Shown here piece by piece: positions 15,698 to 21,128 of a stretch of DNA of 21,128 nt (position 1 is the stretch's first letter; each line of letters opens with the position of its first letter). The notes under the pieces are model-generated. The model did not search any database and was not told where the DNA came from. It saw nothing but the letters and a program-made list of their open reading frames with translations. The DNA comes from Planktomarina sp. (GTDB lineage: Bacteria > Pseudomonadota > Alphaproteobacteria > Rhodobacterales > Rhodobacteraceae). The stretch covers positions 1 through 21,128 of the forward strand of contig JAKMFM010000032.1 of the NCBI GenBank assembly GCA_022425445.1. Direction: 5' to 3'. Both the position numbers and the translations under genes were made by a program.

Positions 15698-16486
15698 TCA
15701 GAATACTGCCGTCATCATATCGAAGGCGGGCGCCACGCCATCGGGCAATTCGGCTTGCAATGTCGCATAGTCCAAATCCACATGCATATTGGTCAATATG
15801 GCGCGTTTTGGCTGCGCCTGCGCAATCCACTCAAGGGTTTTTTCCAAATGCGTATGTGACGGGTGGGGCGCATAGCGCAGCGCGTCGACAATCCAAAGAT
15901 CGAGTCCCTGCACATGGGACCAAGCATTTTTGGGGATGTCGGACACATCGGGCAAGTACACCATGTCGCCGATGCGAAACCCTAAGGCGTTGATTGAGCC
16001 GTGGGTCACCTCAAAGGGGGTGAAGTCCAGCGCGCCACCGGCACCTGCGATGGAGAAGGGGCCGCTGATATCGTTCATCTCCAAAATGGGTGGATAGCTG
16101 GAGCCCTCGGGCGTTTCAAAGGCATAGGAAAACCGCGACAAAAGATCTGATTTTGTCTGCGCATCCGCCCAAACCGGTAGGCGGCGGCGCATATTGATGA
16201 CGATCATCCGTAGATCGTCCAGCCCGTGCACGTGATCTGCATGGGCATGGGTATACACCACGGCATCGAGCGCTCCCACCTGTGCCGTTAGCAATTGTGC
16301 CCGCAGATCGGGCGAGCTGTCGATGAGTACGCGCGTTATGCCGTCTGGACCCGATTGCTCAACCAAAACAGAACAACGTTGCCGGCGATTTTTGGGATTG
16401 CCTGGATCGCAAGCGCCCCAATTGTCGCCCAAACGCGGTACACCGCCGGAGGATCCGCATCCCAATATCGTGACCCGGCGCGTCAT
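15698..16486 (-). CDS. MBL-fold metallo-hydrolase, PhnP-like
   Basis: A 262-aa metallo-beta-lactamase-fold hydrolase. The dinuclear metal motif is THAHADH at 79-85 (His80, His82, Asp84, His85), with later His in FEVTHGS and the C-terminal NMHVDLDY. The N-terminal LGCGSSGGVPRLG and a set of Cys (Cys10, Cys26, Cys38) match the PhnP/cyclic phosphodiesterase branch, where Cys residues can hold a structural zinc. The true substrate is unknown; no phn genes are nearby, so a role in phosphonate breakdown is not implied. The start is the ATG at 16484-16486, which overlaps the tatD stop (ATGA); an in-frame ATG four codons earlier is less likely. Confidence 0.88.
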   Translation of the reverse strand: MTRRVTILGCGSSGGVPRLGDNWGACDPGNPKNRRQRCSVLVEQSGPDGITRVLIDSSPDLRAQLLTAQVGALDAVVYTHAHADHVHGLDDLRMIVINMRRRLPVWADAQTKSDLLSRFSYAFETPEGSSYPPILEMNDISGPFSIAGAGGALDFTPFEVTHGSINALGFRIGDMVYLPDVSDIPKNAWSHVQGLDLWIVDALRYAPHPSHTHLEKTLEWIAQAQPKRAILTNMHVDLDYATLQAELPDGVAPAFDMMTAVF

Positions 16487-17271
16487 GCGGCTTTCCAAAA
16501 GAGACGTTCGAAATTGGCCTCTGTTTGGGCGGCAAATTCCGACAACGACAGCCCGAAGACATCAGCGCCAACCTGCGCAGTAAAGGCTGTGTAGGCCGGT
16601 TCATTGCGCTTGCCCCGATAGGGCGGCGGCGCGAGATAGGGGGCGTCGGTTTCGACCAAAACCCTATCCAAGGGGGCCGATGCGAAGATGTCGCGCACCT
16701 CTTGGGATTTTGGGAATGTGGCAATGCCGGACATGGAGAGATAAAATCCCAAATCCAAAGCCGCGCGTCCGAGCTCAGGTGACGAGCTGAAACAATGCAT
16801 GACGCAGCTGAAGGGCGCGTTGCGATATTCAGACGTCAGAATTTCAGCCATATCCTCATCAGCGGCGCGGGCATGGATGATCAACGGCAGTTTGCTTCTT
16901 TGAGCGGCCCCAATATGAACGCGCAGGGATTGCTTTTGGACCTCGGCACTCTCGCCGGTATAGTGATAATCCAGTCCGGTTTCGCCAATGGCAACAAACT
17001 TTGGATGTGCCGCCAGAGCGAGCAAGTCCTCGAGCTTGGCCAGTGGCTCTTTGTCAGCATTCATCGGATGGGTGCCCGCCGCATAGAAGACTGGCGCATG
17101 AGTTTCGGCAATGGCGCGCACCTGTGGCTCTTGGCGCAGGCGTGTACAAATTGTCACCATACGGTGCACGCCGGCCTCGGCTGCCCGTGCGATGACCTTG
17201 TCCAGCTCGCCGTCAAAATCTGGAAAATCAAGATGGCAGTGGCTGTCGGTCAGTTTTGGCGCCTCGATCAC
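16483..17271 (-). CDS. tatD: TatD-family metal-dependent DNase/hydrolase
   Basis: A 262-aa TIM-barrel hydrolase (family with 3'-5' exonuclease and DNA repair or quality-control roles). Metal ligands of the family are all visible: His11 and His13 (DSHCHLD), Glu97 (GETGLDYHY), His133 (LIIHARAADED), His159 (VMHCFSS) and Asp209 (VETDAPYLAPPPYRGKRNEP). The start codon is GTG at 17269-17271, overlapping the holB stop as GTGA, so coupling to holB is likely. The stop overlaps the MBL start by 4 nt. The position directly behind holB is the usual one in alphaproteobacteria and probably corresponds to the ycfH-type TatD. Confidence 0.93.
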   Translation of the reverse strand: MIEAPKLTDSHCHLDFPDFDGELDKVIARAAEAGVHRMVTICTRLRQEPQVRAIAETHAPVFYAAGTHPMNADKEPLAKLEDLLALAAHPKFVAIGETGLDYHYTGESAEVQKQSLRVHIGAAQRSKLPLIIHARAADEDMAEILTSEYRNAPFSCVMHCFSSSPELGRAALDLGFYLSMSGIATFPKSQEVRDIFASAPLDRVLVETDAPYLAPPPYRGKRNEPAYTAFTAQVGADVFGLSLSEFAAQTEANFERLFWKAA

Positions 17272-18392
17272 AAAAGACCTTTCTCGCGCAAAATTTTCGA
17301 CGCGGTTTCCTCTATCTTTAATCCCATATCTAAGATCAGCGAACTGGGGTCAAGGTTCGCTGTCTTTCCTTGCCGAGCGCGTTGGCTCAGCTCAAGCTGG
17401 GCATCGGCCCAAATACGGGCGGCGGCCTGACCGGGGCAGAGACGTGCGAAGACCTCCACCTCGCCGCTTGCGGCCTCGTGGCCGGGGGCGCTTACCCCAG
17501 CGCGGGCCAGGCGAGCAAGGAATAGGTCTAGCAGATCAAGAAGTTGTTCCAACTTTCCATCAGCCGCACGGCCTGAAGAATTCGCCAATTTAAGCAATAC
17601 GCCGCGATCCATCTGCGGCAGGCCCTGGCACAGGCTAACGATTGCGCGATACATGTCGGTTCCGCCGGTTAAAGACAGCTCTGCGGCGCGCCCCACGGAG
17701 CCTGCGGCAAGGGCGTTTAAGCCCGGATCAAACGCTTGGTCTGGCAAAGCCTGGGCAAATGCGCGCTCCAAGTCGTCTGGTGACATAGGGGCGCAGGCCA
17801 AGGTGCGGCAGCGCGAACGAATGGTGGGCAAAATCCTGCTTGGTTGGTGTGTCACCAGCAATAAAACTGCATCTTGCGGCGGCTCTTCGAGAACTTTGAG
17901 CAACGCATTGGCGGCATTGGCGTTCATTTCGTCGATGCAGTCGACAATGACCACCCGCCGACCATTGCCCCCAGCTGATAGGCCGAAGAATCGGCGCAAT
18001 TCGCGCACGGTATCGACGGGGATCACGGTTTTCAGCTTGCCGGTTTTATCATCCACTGGCCTGCGTAAAATGCATAGGCCTGGCTCTGATCCCGCTTTGA
18101 TTCGGCGCGCCACAGGATGATCGGCGGGCACGGATAGGCTTGTTGCCGGCGGCGGCGTGCCAAAGAGGCTGTCTCCGGCTGGCTCGGCGGCGAGCAAAAA
18201 ACGCGATATGTGATAGGCGAGGCTGGCTTTGCCAATCCCTTTCGGGCCGGTCAGCATCCAAGCGTGATGCATCCGGTCACCGTTGAAGGCGTCCAATACC
18301 TGCGCGCAAGCGCCATCATGGCCGAATAAATGTTCCGTCTCACAGGGATGAGGTAGGCCGGCAATGCGATCGGCTTGTGGCAGGTCACTCAT
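17268..18392 (-). CDS. holB: DNA polymerase III subunit delta'
   Basis: The clamp-loader stator subunit of the replicative polymerase (374 aa). AAA+ landmarks: a P-loop GPKGIGKA at 49-56, a Walker-B-like VVIVDCIDEMNANAANALLKVLEEPP (Asp-Glu after Cys-Ile), and the sensor/SRC motif as IRSRCRTL. As in other delta' proteins, the N-terminal domain departs from the ATP-hydrolysing consensus. The C-terminal half is helical collar. The ATG at 18390-18392 overlaps the tmk stop (ATGA). tmk-holB coupling is common in bacteria and links dTTP supply to replication. Confidence 0.93.
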   Translation of the reverse strand: MSDLPQADRIAGLPHPCETEHLFGHDGACAQVLDAFNGDRMHHAWMLTGPKGIGKASLAYHISRFLLAAEPAGDSLFGTPPPATSLSVPADHPVARRIKAGSEPGLCILRRPVDDKTGKLKTVIPVDTVRELRRFFGLSAGGNGRRVVIVDCIDEMNANAANALLKVLEEPPQDAVLLLVTHQPSRILPTIRSRCRTLACAPMSPDDLERAFAQALPDQAFDPGLNALAAGSVGRAAELSLTGGTDMYRAIVSLCQGLPQMDRGVLLKLANSSGRAADGKLEQLLDLLDLFLARLARAGVSAPGHEAASGEVEVFARLCPGQAAARIWADAQLELSQRARQGKTANLDPSSLILDMGLKIEETASKILREKGLL

Positions 18393-19003
18393 GACGTGGC
18401 CAGTGACAATACATCAGTAAAAATCGCCTCTGGTGTTCGATTTCCATCTATAATGTGGCACCGTTGCGGATATTGAGCCGCAAGTGCAAGAAAACCCGCG
18501 CGCAATTTTTGTTGGAATGGCAGGCCGAAATCCTCAAAGCGATCCTCGCCAGAATTGCGTGCCAATCCGCGGGCGAGGGCCACTTCAGGATCGACATCAA
18601 TGATGAGGGTCAGGTCTGGTTCACGGCCAATCACTGCCCTGTGCAGCTCATCGACCTTACCGCGGAGATCCCCTCGGGTCGCCCCCTGGTAGACACGGGT
18701 GCTGTCAGCAAAGCGGTCACAGACGACGATCTTGCCTGCGGACAGGGCTGGAGTGATGGTGCGCTCAAGGTGATCGCGTCGGGCCGCAGTAAACAATAAA
18801 AGCTCTGTCTCAGCACTCCATTTGTCGGTGGCGCCGGTCAGCAACAGGCTGCGTATCGCTTCGGCCCCCGGGCTGCCCCCCGGTTCACGGGTGAGAATAA
18901 CCTCTTGGCCCGCAGTGGTGAGATGGGCGGCCAGGCGCTTGGCTTGGGTGGACTTCCCACAGCCGTCTATGCCCTCAAAGGATAAAAATTTTGCGTCAGT
19001 CAT
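18389..19003 (-). CDS. tmk: Thymidylate kinase
   Basis: Phosphorylates dTMP to dTDP with ATP (204 aa, normal length). The P-loop is FEGIDGCGKST (residues 9-19). The substrate-binding TREPGG follows, then the DRFADSTRVYQG motif and a LID region with Arg residues (LARNSGEDRFE). The ATG at 19001-19003 directly abuts the TAG stop of the carboxypeptidase gene with no spacer, so it is likely reached by re-initiation. It is followed by holB with a 4-nt overlap. Confidence 0.95.
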   Translation of the reverse strand: MTDAKFLSFEGIDGCGKSTQAKRLAAHLTTAGQEVILTREPGGSPGAEAIRSLLLTGATDKWSAETELLLFTAARRDHLERTITPALSAGKIVVCDRFADSTRVYQGATRGDLRGKVDELHRAVIGREPDLTLIIDVDPEVALARGLARNSGEDRFEDFGLPFQQKLRAGFLALAAQYPQRCHIIDGNRTPEAIFTDVLSLATS

Positions 19004-20170
19004 CTATGTGCCGGACAGGCCTCCATTTACTTTACGCAATAGCACGAGTGCTGCTGTGCGCAAGCGTGGCAAAAACCCGCCACGCGTGATGCTATGGGCT
19101 GCGACCAAAGGCAGGCGGGTCTCTGGCAGGCCCGGCACAGAAATGACAAGTTCGGCGACCTGGTCGCCTTTGGCGATAGGGGCCTGTAAGGGGCCGTCAT
19201 AAACAATTTTCGAGGTGATTTCGTGCCCGCCTGTGACCGGGATCAGAATTTTTGGCGTGCCATCAAGTGACAGGCCAACGTTGCGACTGCTGCCCATCCA
19301 CACTGCGGCCTGCGCCAAAGCCTCGCCAGGCTGGCTGAGTGTCTTGGAGGTGAATTGTCGGAAGGCCCAAGTGACGATGCGTTCTGCCTCTTCCGCCCGC
19401 TCTTGTGGAGATTGAAGGCCGGTTAAAACGAAAATAATCCGCCGTTCGCCTTGTTGCGCCGATCCAACCAAACCATAGCCGGCCTCCGACGTGTGGCCAG
19501 TCTTTAGCCCATCGGCGCCGATGCCAAGGGTCAACAAAGGGTTGCGGTTGCGCGTGTTGCTCGGGGCGCGGCCGTCGAACAAAAATTCCGTTTCTGAAAA
19601 CATTGTGTATTGCTTGGGGAATTCAGTGATCAAATGCTGCGCAAGCGTCGCCAAATCTTTCATCGACATGCGATGGTTGATGTCGGGCCAGCCGTTGGAG
19701 TTGGCAAATACGGACTGATCCATGCCGAGATCTTTGGCGCGATTAGTCATCATAGCGGCAAAGCCAGCTTCGGTGCCATCCAAAGACAAGGCTTCTGCAA
19801 TGACAACGCAGGCATCATTGCCCGATAAGACGATAATGCCACGAATAAGATCTTCGACGGTGACACGGTCTGTGGTGTCCAAAAACATGGTGGATCCGCC
19901 ATAGCTCATGGCATGGGTGGAGACGGGCAAACGCTCGTCCCAACGCAAGCGCCCATCACGGAGCGCTTCGAAGGCTAACAAGAGCGTCATCAATTTCGAC
20001 ATTGAAGCCGGAGGCAGGCCCACGTCTGCCTGCTTGGCCAGCAGCACGGTGCCGCTGCCATGATCCAGCACATAGGCCGCTTGCGCCTTGGTTTCAAAGG
20101 CTGAGGCTGCCCCACCGATCCAGCCGCAGAAAAAGGCTAATAGCAAGATTGGTCCGGAACGTTTGGGCAT
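19004..20170 (-). CDS. dacC: D-alanyl-D-alanine carboxypeptidase (PBP5/6 type, peptidase S11)
   Basis: A periplasmic DD-carboxypeptidase that removes the terminal D-Ala from peptidoglycan pentapeptides (388 aa). Active-site motifs: SMSK at 56-59, SGN at 116-118 and KTG at 223-225. The signal peptide spans about residues 1-24 (cleavage near Ala-Ser-Ala). The C-terminus (FLPRLRTAALVLLRKVNGG) is an amphipathic segment of the kind that anchors this family to the membrane. The ATG at 20168-20170 has a strong AGGAGG about 5 nt upstream. A TATACT lies just before that site, but if it were the -10 the transcript would begin inside the Shine-Dalgarno, so the promoter is probably further upstream. First gene of the six-gene operon. 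The symbol could equally be dacA or dacF. Confidence 0.92.
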   Translation of the reverse strand: MPKRSGPILLLAFFCGWIGGAASAFETKAQAAYVLDHGSGTVLLAKQADVGLPPASMSKLMTLLLAFEALRDGRLRWDERLPVSTHAMSYGGSTMFLDTTDRVTVEDLIRGIIVLSGNDACVVIAEALSLDGTEAGFAAMMTNRAKDLGMDQSVFANSNGWPDINHRMSMKDLATLAQHLITEFPKQYTMFSETEFLFDGRAPSNTRNRNPLLTLGIGADGLKTGHTSEAGYGLVGSAQQGERRIIFVLTGLQSPQERAEEAERIVTWAFRQFTSKTLSQPGEALAQAAVWMGSSRNVGLSLDGTPKILIPVTGGHEITSKIVYDGPLQAPIAKGDQVAELVISVPGLPETRLPLVAAHSITRGGFLPRLRTAALVLLRKVNGGLSGT

Positions 20171-20267
20171 GATCCCCTCCTAAGTATAGTCGCGCGCGGC
20201 ACCGGTTGGCCCAAGCTGCCGAAAATTTATCGCCGGTCGATTGAGACCGCGCTTTCAAACCAGGCGC

Positions 20268-20296
20268 TTGGATGATCGAAACGCCTGCCCTAGTAT
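20268..20296 (+). promoter_or_regulatory. Candidate promoter upstream of a seven-codon ORF
   Basis: TTGGAT (20268-20273), a 17-nt spacer and TAGTAT (20291-20296) on the plus strand. Predicted start near 20303. It overlaps an inverted repeat ATTGGG (20295-20300) / CCCAAT, separated by 8 nt, which could be an operator or a 5' hairpin. Confidence 0.35.
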
Positions 20297-20339
20297 TGGG
20301 CAACCTAACCCAATCGCGGCACAGGAGGGAAGCCCAGTA

Positions 20340-20363
20340 GTGGCGATCATCGTTCAAAGGTGA
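20340..20363 (+). CDS. Possible seven-codon leader ORF, uncertain
   Basis: GTG at 20340-20342 opens a frame of seven codons (MAIIVQR if GTG reads as Met) ended by TGA at 20361-20363. It is preceded by AGGAGGG at 20323-20329, 11 nt away, unusually strong for a non-coding gap. Nothing in the peptide suggests an attenuator (no run of one amino acid), and the next gene is a tRNA. This may be chance. Confidence 0.15.
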   Translation: MAIIVQR

Positions 20364-20392
20364 TTTCTTGCGGCTCTCGTGCATTCTTGCTC

Positions 20393-20421
20393 TTGCTGAA
20401 TCAATTTCTCGCAATTATGTA
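20393..20421 (+). promoter_or_regulatory. Promoter of tRNA-Ser
   Basis: TTGCTG (20393-20398), a 17-nt spacer and TATGTA (20416-20421) would start transcription near 20428, four nucleotides before the mature tRNA 5' end. Position and spacing fit a tRNA promoter well. Confidence 0.5.
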
Positions 20422-20431
20422 GACGCTTGTC

Positions 20432-20521
20432 GGAGGAGTGGCAGAGTGGTCGAATGCACCGGTCTTGAAAACCGACGAGGGTGAGAGTCCTCCCAGGGTT
20501 CGAATCCCTGTTCCTCCGCCA
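20432..20521 (+). tRNA. tRNA-Ser (anticodon UGA)
   Basis: A 90-nt type II tRNA with encoded CCA (20519-20521). The acceptor GGAGGAG pairs with TTCCTCC, with a G discriminator as in serine tRNAs. The anticodon loop CTTGAAA carries TGA at 20466-20468. A long variable arm (GAGGGTGAGAGTCCTC) and the T arm CAGGGTTCGAATCCCTG follow. The anticodon stem ends in a C-A mismatch (27-43) where E. coli has C-G. It decodes UCA and, by wobble, other UCN codons. Antisense of this gene gives an open frame often misannotated as a hypothetical protein. Confidence 0.97.
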
Positions 20522-20695
20522 CATAACTTGGCAAATATATTTAAAAACATATACTTAGTCTCTATTGATACTAATGGCCCCCCAGTTGGCCCCACAATTG
20601 GTTTTGCAAAATGTTCTGAATTGATTAGTGACTGTTCTTGTCCACTGATTCATGTAGTTTGGCTATGAGACTTCAACCCTCATCCGGATTTTAAA
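20522..20695. other. Intergenic, AT-rich flank of tRNA-Ser
   Basis: 174 nt with no gene I can support on the plus strand. The first bases after the tRNA are AT-rich without a GC-rich hairpin terminator. A minus-strand frame that could be the tail of a lost gene is discussed in the findings. No second copy of the tRNA 3' end (an att repeat) is present to the right edge. Confidence 0.5.
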
Positions 20696-20884
20696 ATGTT
20701 CAGAGCGTCGACGCTGCGAATAATAGGCTGGGTTCTTTTGACCCCTGTTGTATTGGCTACCGCATACATGCTGCTGGAGATATGGCTTTTTGACCTTGAT
20801 CCTTGCTCACCTTTCATTTGCACTGAAGGCTATCCATGCTTTGATCAGGGTAATTGCAGTCATTGGAAAGATCCTCCGGAGTAA
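20696..20884 (+). CDS. Small hypothetical membrane protein
   Basis: A 62-aa ORF. Residues about 8-31 form one hydrophobic segment (RIIGWVLLTPVVLATAYMLLEIWLF within it), after a short basic start (MFRASTLR). The remaining 30 residues are polar with four Cys (DPCSPFICTEGYPCF...NCSHW), which could make disulfides if the tail is periplasmic. By the positive-inside rule the tail should be outside. The Shine-Dalgarno is weak (GGAT about 7 nt upstream). The Cys pattern and single helix make it more protein-like than a random frame, but I do not recognise a family. Confidence 0.5.
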   Translation: MFRASTLRIIGWVLLTPVVLATAYMLLEIWLFDLDPCSPFICTEGYPCFDQGNCSHWKDPPE

Positions 20885-21046
20885 CTGGCGACCCCGTTTG
20901 GGTTCAACAGTGTAAGTGCGGCAGGCGCTATATAAGGCCTCCGGTTCTCTTAACTCCTAACTTAACGTATTGGGTTGGCCCGTTTTGCAGGTGGGTATCC
21001 AAGGTAAGGATATAGCTTGCGGGGTCTGACAGCACCCCCAATGTAT

Positions 21047-21075
21047 TTGACGACGCATAAGTGCTATGCTTAGCT
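21047..21075 (+). promoter_or_regulatory. Candidate promoter of the right-edge gene
   Basis: TTGACG at 21047-21052 is a good -35. At 17 nt comes TTAGCT (21070-21075), a weak -10; TATGCT at 21065-21070 is a better hexamer but at only 12 nt. Between the small membrane gene and this point I see only a 5-bp hairpin, GGGGT/ACCCC, at 21021-21038. Confidence 0.3.
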
Positions 21076-21106
21076 TCACTGTGCGACAACAACTTAGGAA
21101 AATCCC

Positions 21107-21128
21107 ATGCCTGTCATACGTGTAGAAG
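21107..21128 (+). CDS. Start of a gene cut by the right edge, possibly 4-oxalocrotonate tautomerase family
   Basis: ATG at 21107 with AGGAA (21096-21100) 6 nt upstream opens a frame to the window edge, reading MPVIRVE. Start-Pro followed by a beta strand of this form is the hallmark of the tautomerase superfamily, where Pro1 becomes the catalytic base after Met removal. With seven residues the assignment is only a suggestion; the presence of a translated start is better supported than the family. Confidence 0.45.

Larger units (their letters stand above)
20171..20431. other. Intergenic region between the dac-tmk-holB operon and tRNA-Ser
   Basis: A divergent gap of 261 nt. It should hold the operon promoter on the minus strand, though I cannot place it with confidence. 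On the plus strand it holds two promoter-like sequences and a strong Shine-Dalgarno leading to a seven-codon ORF. No known domain is encoded in it. The longest antisense frame (about 20094-20414, minus) shows no family character. Confidence 0.6.

Noticed and set aside
20184..20189. TATACT before dacC as the -10 element
   Set aside because: It would put the transcription start inside the AGGAGG ribosome site, leaving too little leader; no -35 lies at 16-18 nt.
20401..20595. Minus-strand 64-aa frame containing GGTGIRTLGGLSPSSVFKTG
   Set aside because: It is the antisense of tRNA-Ser; this peptide is a well-known artefact of serine tRNA genes and not a protein.
1..21128. CRISPR arrays, insertion sequences, intact prophage, toxin-antitoxin or defence genes
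   Set aside because: No regularly spaced repeats, transposase, complete integrase or known defence domains were seen in either strand; nearly all the coding sequence belongs to housekeeping families.

Overview
The window reads as core chromosome of a marine alphaproteobacterium of the Rhodobacteraceae (Roseobacter group). The basis is a class I (archaeal-type) lysyl-tRNA synthetase instead of the usual bacterial class II enzyme, a short second-type glutamyl-tRNA synthetase, a dacC-tmk-holB-tatD-MBL operon, and moderately GC-rich, tightly packed genes with alphaproteobacterial protein signatures. This is inference from family knowledge; no search was run. A genus cannot be fixed from the sequence alone.

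Layout, left to right. Positions 1-86 (-) carry the first 28 codons of a secreted protein. Then come nadE (NAD+ synthetase) and gltX (+). A cold-shock gene cspA (-) follows, with its own terminator, then ettA (ABC-F translation factor, -). nadD (+) converges on an EamA/DMT transporter (-) with a 4-nt overlap of ends. dacB (PBP4, +) converges on a TerB-like gene (-) with a 9-nt overlap. lysK (+) is followed by a DUF4864-type exported protein (+). uvrB (-) is divergent from an FAD-dependent oxidoreductase (+).

From 20170 down to 14767 on the minus strand lies one compact six-gene operon: D-Ala-D-Ala carboxypeptidase, tmk, holB, tatD, an MBL-fold hydrolase and an AEC-family permease. Every junction is an overlap or a gap of 0-1 nt (TAG/ATG abutting, ATGA, GTGA, ATGA, TGA-C-ATG), so translational coupling is likely along its length.

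A tRNA-Ser(UGA) gene stands at 20432-20521 (+). Beyond it the sequence looks looser and more AT-rich, with one small predicted membrane protein and the first seven codons of a gene that begins like a 4-oxalocrotonate tautomerase.

The gene set is housekeeping: the last two steps of NAD synthesis (nadD, nadE), tRNA charging (gltX, lysK, tRNA-Ser), translation control (ettA, cspA), nucleotide supply and replication (tmk, holB), DNA repair (uvrB) and peptidoglycan trimming (two carboxypeptidases of different families). I found no CRISPR array, intact mobile element, toxin-antitoxin pair or recognisable new defence system. The points worth a second look are small: the shared hairpin holding two convergent stop codons, an 11-mer shared by two promoter regions, the tRNA-Ser 3' flank as a possible old integration site, very short open frames, and the absence of GTTC/GAAC half-sites upstream of uvrB.
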